DNA of 12,233 nt from CAYJPV01 sp964547975 (GCA_964547975.1 CAZJRM010000169.1:1-12233); one strand, 5' to 3'. Positions 1 to 10,606 are shown, numbered from the stretch's first letter. Notes: generated by a model from the sequence alone, not told the origin. A program made the numbers and translations.

Positions 1-1
1 C

Positions 2-3616
<3,615 letters not shown>

Positions 3617-3618
3617 CG

Positions 3619-4440
3619 ATGGCAGCACGGGACGTCAAGGCGGTCATCCTCGCGCGCGGGCTCGGGACCCGGATGCGCAAGGCCGACGCGGCAAGCGCGC
3701 TCGATGGCGACCAGGCGCGGGTGGCGGATACCGGCGTCAAGGCGATGATTCCGATCGGCCGGCCGTTCCTCGACTACGGACTGAGCGCGCTCGCGGACGC
3801 CGGTGTCGGCCGGGTCGTCCTGGTCATCGGCCCCGAGCACGACCTGGTGCGCGACTACTACACCAGAACCTGCGTGCCGACTCGGCTGGCCGTCGAGTTC
3901 GCGATCCAGGCGGAGCCTCGGGGCACGGCCGACGCGGTCGCCGCGGCGGCGGAGGCCATCGGGCACTCCGATTTCCTCGTGCTGAACTCCGACAACTACT
4001 ACCCGCCGGATGCCCTGCGCGCCCTGATGGCCCTCGATGGCCCTGGCCTCGTCGCCTTCGGGAGCGAGGCGATGGTGCGCGAAGCCGGCGTGCCGGCCGA
4101 TCGGATCGGCAAGCTCGCGGTCGTACGCATCGGTCAGGGCGACATCCTCGATGATGTGATCGAGAAGCCGAGCCCCGAGGTGCTGGCGACGTTCGGCGAC
4201 GAGGTCTTCGTCAGCATGAACTGCTGGCGATTCGACCAGACGGTGCTCGACGCCTGCCGTCGCGTGTCGCCGTCGCCTCGCGGCGAACTCGAACTGCCCG
4301 ATGCCGTGCGGCTGTCGATGACGAAGATGGGCAGCGTCTTCCGGGTCATTCGGATGAACGCGGGCGTCCTCGACCTGTCCAGCCGCGGCGACATCGCCGA
4401 AGTGGCCGCGAGGCTGGCGTCGGTGAAGGTGCGGCTGTGA
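3619..4440 (+). CDS. Sugar-1-phosphate nucleotidyltransferase (NTP_transferase fold)
   Basis: Predicted to join a sugar-1-phosphate and an NTP into an NDP-sugar plus pyrophosphate, in the cytoplasm. The 273-residue product has the GlmU/RmlA-like nucleotidyltransferase motifs in order: LARGLGTRMRK at 11-21 (usual form LAAGxGTRMRP), VKAMIPIGRPFLDY at 40-53, the base-binding QAEPRGTADA at 97-106, the metal-site NSDN at 123-126 and IEKP at 181-184. About 19 residues separate GTRMRK from the lysine at 41, longer than in most relatives. It lacks a left-handed beta-helix acyltransferase domain. ATG at 3619 is chosen over GTG at 3613 because of the spaced ACGGAG. It begins 2 nt after the carboxylase stop, and its own stop overlaps the kinase start, so translation is probably coupled. 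Fold assignment is strong; neither the base nor the sugar can be read from the sequence. Confidence 0.85.
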   Translation: MAARDVKAVILARGLGTRMRKADAASALDGDQARVADTGVKAMIPIGRPFLDYGLSALADAGVGRVVLVIGPEHDLVRDYYTRTCVPTRLAVEFAIQAEPRGTADAVAAAAEAIGHSDFLVLNSDNYYPPDALRALMALDGPGLVAFGSEAMVREAGVPADRIGKLAVVRIGQGDILDDVIEKPSPEVLATFGDEVFVSMNCWRFDQTVLDACRRVSPSPRGELELPDAVRLSMTKMGSVFRVIRMNAGVLDLSSRGDIAEVAARLASVKVRL

Positions 4441-5792
4441 TCCTTCCGGTACGGGCCAGGCTCGAGGAGGCCGGGTTTTCCGGCGACAGGCTCGCGGTCA
4501 AGCAAGCGGCGCGCGACCGGTGCGAGGCGGCGCTCGGGACCGGTGGCCCCGCCATCGGACTCTTCGTGCCGGGCCGGATCGAGGTACTCGGCAAACACAC
4601 CGACTACGGCGGCGGACGCAGCCTGTTGTGCGTCGTCGAGCAGGGATTCGTCGCCGCCGTGCGCACCCGCGCCGATGACCGGGTGGTCATCGACGCGCTC
4701 GATGCCGGCGAGCGATTCGAGTGCCGCATCGACGGGGCCATCGAACCCCGGATCGGTCATTGGACGAACTACCCGGCGACGGTGGTCAGGCGCGTCGCGC
4801 GCAATTTCGCCGGTGCGCGGCGCGGCGTCGACATGGCCTTCTCGAGTGACCTGCCGCTGGCCGCCGGTCTGTCGAGTTCCAGCGCGCTGATGATCCTGGT
4901 GTTCGCTGCGCTCGCGTGGGCGAATCGGCTGGACGAGACCGACGAGTACCGCGCGTCCATCGACGGGCGCCTCGCCCTGGCGGCCTACGCCGCGACGATC
5001 GAGAACGGGCGCTCGTTCTACGCGTTGGAAGGGGACCGGGGCGTCGGAACCTTCGGCGGGAGCGAAGACCACACCGCGATCCTGTCGTGTCGCCCTGGCA
5101 TGCTCGCGCAGTACGCGTTCGGTCCGCTGAGATTCGAGCGGGAGGTGGCCTTGCCCGAGCCCTGGGTGCTCGTGGTGGCGGCAAGCGGCGTGTTGGCCGA
5201 GAAGACCGGCGCCGCCATGGCGCTCTACAACCGCGCCTCGCGCCTCGCCGGCGATGCGCTGGCCGTGTGGAACGCGGCAACCGGCCGGTCCGACGCCTCG
5301 CTCGAGCACGCCGTCACGAGCGCGACTGACGGGGCCGAACGCCTGCTGGAGACGATTCGCGAGGCCGGTGCGGCGGGGCAGCACGACGAACCGGCCGCCC
5401 TGCTGAACCGCGCCCGGCAGTTCTGCCTCGAGAGCCGGCAACTCGTGCCGGCCGGGTTCGATGCGCTGGCGTCGGGCGACGTCGAGGCCTTCGGCCGCGT
5501 GGTCGAACGTTCGCAGCAGGCGGCGGAAGAATGGCTGGGCAACCAGGTGCCCGAAACGACGTTCCTCGCCAGGAGCGCCCTCGACTGCGGGGCGTCGGCG
5601 GCCTCGTCGTTTGGCGCCGGATTCGGCGGCAGCGTCTGGGCGCTGACTCGGCGCGAGCACCTCGGGCCGTTCATCGCCGAATGGCGCCGCCGTTATGCGG
5701 CCGCGTTCCCCGAGCCGGCGACGCGCGCCGTGTACGTGCCGACCCGTCCCGGCACCGCGGCCTTCATGCTGGACTCCCGTACTGCTCCTTGA
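4437..5792 (+). CDS. GHMP-family sugar kinase, galactokinase-like
   Basis: Predicted ATP-dependent anomeric sugar kinase making a sugar-1-phosphate. The 451-residue protein carries all three GHMP motifs: PGRIEVLGKHTDYGGG at 45-60 (galactokinase signature), DLPLAAGLSSSSA at 138-150 (phosphate loop) and SSFGAGFGGS at 390-399. GTFGGSEDHTAI at 204-215 sits where galactokinases have CGIMDQ, so Asp211 is the likely catalytic base; ALYNR at 262-266 matches the galactokinase YN motif. Lys53 replaces the usual Glu of GEHTDY, a residue that contacts the sugar in galactokinases, so galactose should not be assumed. The GTG start overlaps the upstream stop as GTGA, with GAAGG 7 nt before it. Pairing with the nucleotidyltransferase implies a kinase/pyrophosphorylase salvage route. 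Its 3' end overlaps the opposing gene by 29 nt. Confidence 0.85.
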   Translation: MILPVRARLEEAGFSGDRLAVKQAARDRCEAALGTGGPAIGLFVPGRIEVLGKHTDYGGGRSLLCVVEQGFVAAVRTRADDRVVIDALDAGERFECRIDGAIEPRIGHWTNYPATVVRRVARNFAGARRGVDMAFSSDLPLAAGLSSSSALMILVFAALAWANRLDETDEYRASIDGRLALAAYAATIENGRSFYALEGDRGVGTFGGSEDHTAILSCRPGMLAQYAFGPLRFEREVALPEPWVLVVAASGVLAEKTGAAMALYNRASRLAGDALAVWNAATGRSDASLEHAVTSATDGAERLLETIREAGAAGQHDEPAALLNRARQFCLESRQLVPAGFDALASGDVEAFGRVVERSQQAAEEWLGNQVPETTFLARSALDCGASAASSFGAGFGGSVWALTRREHLGPFIAEWRRRYAAAFPEPATRAVYVPTRPGTAAFMLDSRTAP

Positions 5793-8412
5793 GCGCCCGG
5801 TAGTTCGTCTTGCCCGTCCCGAGCAGGGGAATGGCCTCGACGCGGATGACCTGCCGGATGTGATGGAGCGGGCTCAAGCCTGCCTGCCGGATCGCCGCGT
5901 TGGCCGCATGTCGTTCCATGGGCACCGTCGTGAACAGGACGATGTCCGGAGCGTCCGGGTTGCCCATCGCCTCGATCGCGAGCGCCGGCTGGCCGTCGGG
6001 CGTGTCGCCGACCATGGACTGCAGCACGGCCTCGATCGCCGGGAGCGAGATCATCTCGCCGCCGAGCTTGACGAACCGTTTGAGCCGCCCATCGAAGTAG
6101 AGAATCCCGTCTCGCGTGGACCGCACCAGGTCGCCGGTGCGATACCACGTCATGCCCTCGAACTCGACGAAGGGTGACTCGCCCGTGTGGTGCAGGTAGC
6201 CGGAGAAGATACTCGGTCCCCGCACCAGGAGCATGCCGGTTTCGCCGACACCCACGCGCCGCGTCAGCCCCAGGTCGGTAATGGCGCCTTCGACCGACGG
6301 CAGCAGCCGGCCGATGCTGCCGGCGACGGGCGCGTCCATGGGACTGACCGAGACCACCGGCGAACACTCGGTGATGCCGTACCCCTCCAGGACGATGGTG
6401 TGGGGGAACCTTCGGGCCATGGTCTCGTTGAGCGTCTCGGGACACCGTTCCGCGCCAATCACCGCCAGGCGGAGTGTCGCGAGCTGTTCGTCGTCGGCGA
6501 CACGAACGAGCCCGCCGAGGAAGGTGGGCGTCGCGAACAGGACTGACGCGCGGTACGCGTGGACCAGGCGCGCGATGACGGCCGATTCCGTCGGGTTCGG
6601 ATGGTACACGGTCCTCACGCCCGCGAGCGCCGGCATCAGGACCGTCGTCGTCAGCCCGAATGAGTGGAACGGCGGCAGCAGTCCGAGGATGACATCCCCG
6701 GAGACCAGCCGGCCCATCTGCAGGATGTCCCGCGCATTGGTCAGCAGGTTCTGGTGGCTCAGCGGCACCGCCTTCGGGAGGCTCTCGGATCCGCTCGTGA
6801 AGAGGACTACGGCGTGCTCCCGCGGCGCGGAGCGCGCCAGTTCGGACCAGTTCAGCCGCGCGCGGAGGGCCGCCCGGAGCTTCTGGCCCGTGGTCAGGCC
6901 GCCGAGCACGTCTTCCACGAAGAGGAATCGATCCTGAAGGTCCGACATGTCGATGCCCATCGTCGTGAGCTTCGACACGAGCGCCCGCGCCGTGATGACG
7001 CGCGAGACGCCCAGGGTCTCCAGCGAATGGCGGATGGTGCGGGCGCCCGTCGTCCAGTTCACCATGACGGCGGTCTTGCCGGAGAACATCGCGGCCAGGA
7101 CGAAGACCGAGGCGCCGACCGAGGCCGGCATCATGAGGCCCAGATACTCGCCTGGAAGCGCCTCGAGCCTGGGTTTGAGCACCATGATCGCGGTGACGAC
7201 GTCGCGATAGGTACGAAGGCCGCTGGTGGGATCGAAGAACGCCGCCTGGGAGGGCCGCCTGGCCGCCTGGGCGAGGAATACCTCGGGAATCGTGGCACCG
7301 GCCGGAATGGGGACGTCGGAGTTGGAGTCGAGGCCGGCCAGCCATGCCGCAGGCGCGGCGGCGACATCCGCAGGCGCGATGGACACGCCAAGGCCGGCGG
7401 CCGCGAGGACCACGTCGCCGACCGTCGCTAGGCTGTCCGGTGTGCCGACCGAGAATCCGAATTCCTCCTCCAGCCACACGACCAGTTCGGCGACGGCCAG
7501 GCTGTCCATTCCGAGATCACGATTCAGGCGCTGGTCGAGCGTCAGCGTTTCGAGACCGGTCTCCTGCCTCAGATGCGCGAGCACCAGATCGCGCGTGGCC
7601 TGTGCCACGGCCGAGGGATCGCCGGTGGCCTGCCGGTAGGTGGGTTCGGGCTGTTCACGCGGGCCGCCGCGTTCCCAGATCGAATAGGGCACGTAGGTGT
7701 TGCGGGGCGCGCCGTCGTTGTAGAAGCGCTCGAGATACCGGTTGATGTCGTGTCGCGTTCCGGTTCGCGGGAAGTCGGTTGGTTCGACGAATTCGATCGT
7801 GACCCGGCGCCGGGGCATGAAGAACACGCCGCTGGCCAGCAGGCCTTTCACGCCCCTGACGACTGCCGTGCCGAAGTCGGGCATCCGCCCGGCAAACGCC
7901 AGGCTGAAACCCGAGCCCCAGAGCCCTTTGTGCCGGACGAGGACGATGCGGACGTCCGGGACGTTCTTGACGAGGGTTTCCGTCCCGCTGGCGCTCCCGA
8001 TGTCTTCGAGGTACCCGCGTTTCAGCCGTCCGGCGGGGTAGAGCAACACGTTCTCGCCGCGTCGGAGGTCGTCGCCGAGGGCGAGCACGGCTTCGCGCAT
8101 GCGGTCGCGCGCCTGCGCGCCTTCCCGTTCCAGATTGGGCAGCGTTCTGGATCCGAAGAACAGCGCGACCTTCCCGAACGCGGTCCGTTTGACCTGGTGT
8201 TCGTCCGCCAGGGGGCGGGGCGCGAAACGGGTGTAGAGCAGCGCCACCATGATGACCGGATCGACCAGCGCCGAGTGGTTGGGCAGGAACAGAATGCCGC
8301 GGTTGCCCTTGCGGGCAATCTCATCGAGGCCGGAGACGTCGAGTCGATACCGCAGGCGGAGCAGCCAGCGGCTGAGGACGCTGATGGCACGAGTCAGCAC
8401 GGTATGCAGCAA
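5764..8412 (-). CDS. Trifunctional PlsC acyltransferase - ACP - acyl-activating enzyme (Aas-like)
   Basis: Likely activates a fatty acid with ATP, loads it on a built-in ACP and transfers it to a lysophospholipid or other acceptor at the inner membrane, as Aas does with separate ACP. The open frame extends to TTG at 8448 (894 aa); positions here use that numbering. PlsC domain about 15-230 with HX4D (NHSALVD, 57-63). ACP domain about 280-355 with the phosphopantetheine serine in DLGMDS (Ser316). AMP-binding domain about 385-890 with FTSGSESLPK (550-559), YGITE (690-694), YRTGD (769-773) and the C-terminal lysine in GTGKTNY (Lys880). I prefer TTG at 8412 (882 aa): GGAGG lies 4 nt upstream, whereas TTG 8448 falls inside a candidate -10. 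GTG at 8400 is a third option. E. coli Aas is about 719 aa and lacks the ACP. An LplT-type transporter is not adjacent. All catalytic motifs appear intact; the physiological acyl acceptor is unknown. Confidence 0.87.
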   Translation of the reverse strand: MLHTVLTRAISVLSRWLLRLRYRLDVSGLDEIARKGNRGILFLPNHSALVDPVIMVALLYTRFAPRPLADEHQVKRTAFGKVALFFGSRTLPNLEREGAQARDRMREAVLALGDDLRRGENVLLYPAGRLKRGYLEDIGSASGTETLVKNVPDVRIVLVRHKGLWGSGFSLAFAGRMPDFGTAVVRGVKGLLASGVFFMPRRRVTIEFVEPTDFPRTGTRHDINRYLERFYNDGAPRNTYVPYSIWERGGPREQPEPTYRQATGDPSAVAQATRDLVLAHLRQETGLETLTLDQRLNRDLGMDSLAVAELVVWLEEEFGFSVGTPDSLATVGDVVLAAAGLGVSIAPADVAAAPAAWLAGLDSNSDVPIPAGATIPEVFLAQAARRPSQAAFFDPTSGLRTYRDVVTAIMVLKPRLEALPGEYLGLMMPASVGASVFVLAAMFSGKTAVMVNWTTGARTIRHSLETLGVSRVITARALVSKLTTMGIDMSDLQDRFLFVEDVLGGLTTGQKLRAALRARLNWSELARSAPREHAVVLFTSGSESLPKAVPLSHQNLLTNARDILQMGRLVSGDVILGLLPPFHSFGLTTTVLMPALAGVRTVYHPNPTESAVIARLVHAYRASVLFATPTFLGGLVRVADDEQLATLRLAVIGAERCPETLNETMARRFPHTIVLEGYGITECSPVVSVSPMDAPVAGSIGRLLPSVEGAITDLGLTRRVGVGETGMLLVRGPSIFSGYLHHTGESPFVEFEGMTWYRTGDLVRSTRDGILYFDGRLKRFVKLGGEMISLPAIEAVLQSMVGDTPDGQPALAIEAMGNPDAPDIVLFTTVPMERHAANAAIRQAGLSPLHHIRQVIRVEAIPLLGTGKTNYRALKEQYGSPA

Positions 8413-8416
8413 GAGG

Positions 8417-8421
8417 CCTCC
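8417..8421 (-). promoter_or_regulatory. Ribosome binding site supporting the TTG start at 8412
   Basis: On the minus strand GGAGG lies 4 nt before TTG at 8412. The longer frame start, TTG at 8448, has no comparable site. Confidence 0.5.
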
Positions 8422-8447
8422 ATCGGCGGCGAGGCCACCGTCGTGCA

Positions 8448-8477
8448 ACGCTACAACCCCGGCCGGAGGCTTGGCAA
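8448..8477 (-). promoter_or_regulatory. Candidate sigma70-type promoter of the PlsC-ACP-synthetase gene
   Basis: Minus strand: -35 TTGCCA (8477-8472, 5 of 6 to consensus), 18-nt spacer, -10 TAGCGT (8453-8448, T, A and final T conserved). Predicted start near 8441 leaves a leader of about 28 nt containing the GGAGG. Consensus match only. Confidence 0.35.
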
Positions 8478-8480
8478 GCC
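8468..8480. repeat. Perfect 6-bp-arm dyad overlapping the candidate -35
   Basis: GGCTTG-G-CAAGCC is a perfect inverted repeat around one central base. It covers the TTGCCA -35 of the minus-strand gene, so it could be a repressor site, or chance in GC-rich DNA. Confidence 0.35.
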
Positions 8481-8508
8481 CTTCGGCGGAGGTGGGAGGG
8501 AGGCGGTG

Positions 8509-8533
8509 TTCGAGCCGGCCGCTCCGGGTCGAA
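8509..8533. repeat. Imperfect dyad upstream of the secreted-protein gene
   Basis: Arms TTCGAGCC (8509-8516) and GGGTCGAA (8526-8533) pair at 7 of 8 positions around a 9-nt spacer, just before a weak -10-like TAATCT at 8540-8545. No convincing -35 is visible for the + gene. Possible operator. Confidence 0.3.
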
Positions 8534-8591
8534 ATGCGCTAATCTGATGCGACGCCCGGGGGGGACCGGGTGGCGTACCTGGGGGGAGCAC

Positions 8592-9308
8592 ATGACGCGT
8601 GGGGGAGTCGCACGATTGGCGTTCGTGATGGCGACGGCGGTGTTCGTGACCGGCGTGCCGCAGGCGTGGGCGCAGGCTCCGGCCGTGAAGCTGGAGGATC
8701 TGGCCGGCGCGTGGGAAGGAACCAGCAAGGGCACCAACGGGGAGGTCTCCGTGAAGGTCGACCTCATGGTCACTGGGGGAAAGGTCACCGGGACCATCAG
8801 CGCGCCGTCGATCGTCGTGGCCGTCACCGACGGCAAGATCGAGGGAGACGTCCTGAGACTCTCGCTGGACGCCGGCGGCATGGCCGGGTCGATGTCCGGG
8901 AAATGCGTGGCGGCCGGCCGGATCGAGGGAACCTGGGAGCTCTCGAGCGAAAGCGGCAGCATCGTCATGACGAAAGCCGGCGCGGTGGCGGCCCCGGCTG
9001 CGGCGGCTGGGGCGACCATCCTGGCCGGGGAATGGGCTGGCGAGGCACTCGTGCAGGGTCAGCCGATGCCGATCACGTTCGTGTTCAAGGTCGATGGCGA
9101 CGTCGTCAGCGGGGACATCCAGTCCGCGATGGGGAAGACGGCGTTCACGACGGCGTCCTTCAAGGACGGGCTGCTCAGCCTGACGTTCCCGTACGCGGGC
9201 GGGGAACCGATCACGATGGGCGGCAAGATCGTCGACGGCAAGCTCAACGGCGTGTTCGACTACAACAGCGGCGAAGCCCAGGGAACCTGGTGGGCCGCCA
9301 GAAAATGA
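8592..9308 (+). CDS. Secreted two-repeat beta-rich protein of unknown function
   Basis: I do not recognise a named family. The 238-residue product has a clear Sec signal peptide: short basic start (MTRGG..R), hydrophobic core at about 8-22 and a signal peptidase I site after AWA at 25-27. The mature part is two diverged copies of one beta-strand-rich unit, 37-118 and 144-235. Each opens with LAG-x-W-x-G (LAGAWEG, LAGEWAG), has V-x-G-x-I (VTGTIS, VSGDIQS), a DG-x-L/I strand, and closes with G-T-W (113-115, 231-233). An Ala-rich linker (about 129-141) joins them. Cys105 is the only cysteine, and it is not a lipobox. ATG 8592 is chosen over 8547 because it gives a normal signal peptide and follows GGGGGGAG closely. 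Likely periplasmic or exported; a lipocalin-like ligand-binding role is only a guess. Confidence 0.75.
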   Translation: MTRGGVARLAFVMATAVFVTGVPQAWAQAPAVKLEDLAGAWEGTSKGTNGEVSVKVDLMVTGGKVTGTISAPSIVVAVTDGKIEGDVLRLSLDAGGMAGSMSGKCVAAGRIEGTWELSSESGSIVMTKAGAVAAPAAAAGATILAGEWAGEALVQGQPMPITFVFKVDGDVVSGDIQSAMGKTAFTTASFKDGLLSLTFPYAGGEPITMGGKIVDGKLNGVFDYNSGEAQGTWWAARK

Positions 9309-9310
9309 CG

Positions 9311-9338
9311 GGCTGGAGCCTGGCGCCTGGGGCCTGGT
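9311..9338. repeat. Four-copy heptamer tandem repeat
   Basis: GGCTGGA, GCCTGGC, GCCTGGG and GCCTGGT follow each other at a 7-nt period just after the stop of the secreted protein. Non-coding, in a convergent gap. Confidence 0.6.
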
Positions 9339-9349
9339 GATTCGGACGT

Positions 9350-9373
9350 GGGGGCCGGCGTCAGCCGGTCCCC
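9350..9373. terminator. Hairpin between convergent genes, possible bidirectional terminator
   Basis: Arms 9350-9359 (GGGGGCCGGC) and 9364-9373 (GCCGGTCCCC) form a 10-bp stem with one G-T pair and a 4-nt loop. It lies between two converging stops (9308 and 9379), 5 nt from the minus-strand stop. No T-tract follows on either strand, so intrinsic termination is unproven. Confidence 0.45.
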
Positions 9374-9378
9374 GACGC

Positions 9379-10497
9379 CTACGGCCTGTATTTCACGGCG
9401 ATCGGCCGAAGCGACGCGTCGAGATCGACCATGCCCACCACGCCGAACCCGGCGCGGTTTCCCACGGCAAATCTGGCATCCCGCACGATGACCTGGTACG
9501 TTCCATCGGGACGTCGAGTGACCTGGTAGCTCGGGAATCGCAGCCAGCGTCGAACACCCTGGATGCCGGGCGCGTCGAGCGCCGCGGCCACCACGTGGTC
9601 GTAGGCGCCCCGCGACACGCGTTCGGGGGACGTTGCCGGATCGAGGCTGGCCGTCCAGTTCATCGGCACGAATAGATAGTCGGCCGCCGAGACGGCGATG
9701 ACCTGCCTGCGGAACGGCTGGGCCGGTACCGGCATGGCGGCCACCCGGTCGACGTTCCATTGCCTGGCGCGGGCGAGGTCGACCACTCGTCGTTCCGCAA
9801 TTCGCGAGCCCGCGATCATCATCCCGATGTACACCGCAGTCAGCGCCACGGCGACTTGCGCCACGCGGACGGCGTGCCTGGACGGAACGAACCGCCGGAT
9901 CGCGACGATGCCGGCGATCCCCGCGGCCCAGACGATCTTGGCGCCCAGCGGCACGAGGGGGCTTCCGATCAGCAGCATCGTGGCGACGAGTCCGAGCAGA
10001 CTCGTGAGGATTGCGCTCGTGACCGCGCTCGTCCAGGCGAAGACGACGCCGGCTCCGAGCAACAGCCAGAGCCACGGATCCGCGATGAAGAGCGCGTCGC
10101 CGTAGAACCACCGATCGTCGAAGGGCATGAGCAGCCGAACGCCGTAGTTGTTCAGCCAGTCGAGGAACGGGTGCGACACCACGCCGACGATGGAGGCGAT
10201 CAGGATGGCCCAGGCATCGGCCGGCGGGGCGTCGGGGCGACGTCGGCGGCGGACGTGCCGGTCGAAGGCCATCACCGCCCAGGCGAGCAGGCCCGGCAGG
10301 ATGAGGACCGCGGCGATGCCGTGGGTCCAGCCGCGGCGGTGCGCGAAGGCCAGATCCGAACCCACCGCGTAACACGCGCCGTCGATGTCGGGGAGGTTGG
10401 CGGCGATGAGCAGCGTCGAACGGGCCAGCGGGCTGGTGCGCTTGAGGCCGGCCTCGGCGAGACAGGCCCCGACGAGGGTGTGGGCGAGTGGTTCCAT
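9379..10497 (-). CDS. Membrane-bound YdjM-type metal-dependent hydrolase
   Basis: Predicted inner-membrane protein of the YdjM/DUF457 metal-dependent hydrolase family; the substrate is not known for most members. The 372-residue sequence begins MEPLAHTLVG with the family's N-terminal histidine (His6). It then shows NLPDID (34-39), HRRGWTHG (53-60) and SHPFLDWLNNYG (108-119), the His/Asp set expected to bind metal. Hydrophobic stretches at about 60-78, 97-110, 142-177, 185-200 and 211-230 look membrane-spanning. The C-terminal 130 residues are soluble, with a beta-rich end (SYQVTR...GTYQVIVRDARF), and probably lie on one face of the membrane. It is convergent with the secreted protein and divergent from the aldo/keto reductase. 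TATGAT is only 11 nt upstream of the ATG, so the mRNA may be nearly leaderless. Confidence 0.8.
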   Translation of the reverse strand: MEPLAHTLVGACLAEAGLKRTSPLARSTLLIAANLPDIDGACYAVGSDLAFAHRRGWTHGIAAVLILPGLLAWAVMAFDRHVRRRRRPDAPPADAWAILIASIVGVVSHPFLDWLNNYGVRLLMPFDDRWFYGDALFIADPWLWLLLGAGVVFAWTSAVTSAILTSLLGLVATMLLIGSPLVPLGAKIVWAAGIAGIVAIRRFVPSRHAVRVAQVAVALTAVYIGMMIAGSRIAERRVVDLARARQWNVDRVAAMPVPAQPFRRQVIAVSAADYLFVPMNWTASLDPATSPERVSRGAYDHVVAAALDAPGIQGVRRWLRFPSYQVTRRPDGTYQVIVRDARFAVGNRAGFGVVGMVDLDASLRPIAVKYRP

Positions 10498-10508
10498 CGT
10501 GCCTGACG

Positions 10509-10536
10509 ATCATACCTGATCCGTTCGCCTTGCCTG
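10509..10536 (-). promoter_or_regulatory. Candidate promoter of the YdjM-type gene
   Basis: Minus strand: -10 TATGAT (10514-10509, 5 of 6 to consensus), 16-nt spacer, weak -35 CAGGCA (10536-10531, 3 of 6). The -10 ends 11 nt before the ATG, so the leader would be only a few nucleotides. Confidence 0.4.
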
Positions 10537-10558
10537 CCGGCGTCCGAGGCGGTACGAT
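10530..10558 (+). promoter_or_regulatory. Candidate sigma70-type promoter of the aldo/keto reductase operon
   Basis: TTGCCT (10530-10535), exactly 17 nt, then TACGAT (10553-10558), each 4 of 6 to consensus. A start near 10565 would leave a leader of about 47 nt before GTG 10612. The -35 overlaps that of the divergent promoter. Confidence 0.45.
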
Positions 10559-10601
10559 GTGCGGCGTTCGTTCGCGCCGCGATCGTGGCGCGAATGGCGA
10601 C

Positions 10602-10606
10602 GGAGG
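10602..10606 (+). promoter_or_regulatory. Ribosome binding site fixing the aldo/keto reductase start
   Basis: GGAGG lies 5 nt before GTG at 10612. The in-frame ATG at 10594 and GTG at 10585 lie upstream of it and have no comparable site. Confidence 0.65.

Noticed and set aside
4134..5660. 508-codon minus-strand frame opposite the nucleotidyltransferase and kinase
   Set aside because: Arg/Pro/Gly-rich shadow without domain signals; the + strand genes carry full family motifs.
5693..7477. 594-codon minus-strand frame in another frame of the acyltransferase fusion
   Set aside because: Low-complexity Arg/Gly/Pro composition and total overlap with a gene whose motifs are intact.
8540..8545. TAATCT as a firm promoter of the secreted-protein gene
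   Set aside because: No -35 at 16-18 nt; kept only as a remark.
7573..8547. 324-codon + frame opposite the PlsC/ACP region and its upstream gap
   Set aside because: Composition and lack of motifs mark it as antisense shadow; the minus strand has HX4D and DLGMDS.
8570..9340. 256-codon + frame overlapping the secreted protein
   Set aside because: Gly/Arg-rich and featureless, whereas the overlapping frame has a signal peptide and repeats.
9760..10506. 248-codon + frame opposite the YdjM-type gene
   Set aside because: Very charged, no motif, lies opposite conserved metal-binding motifs.
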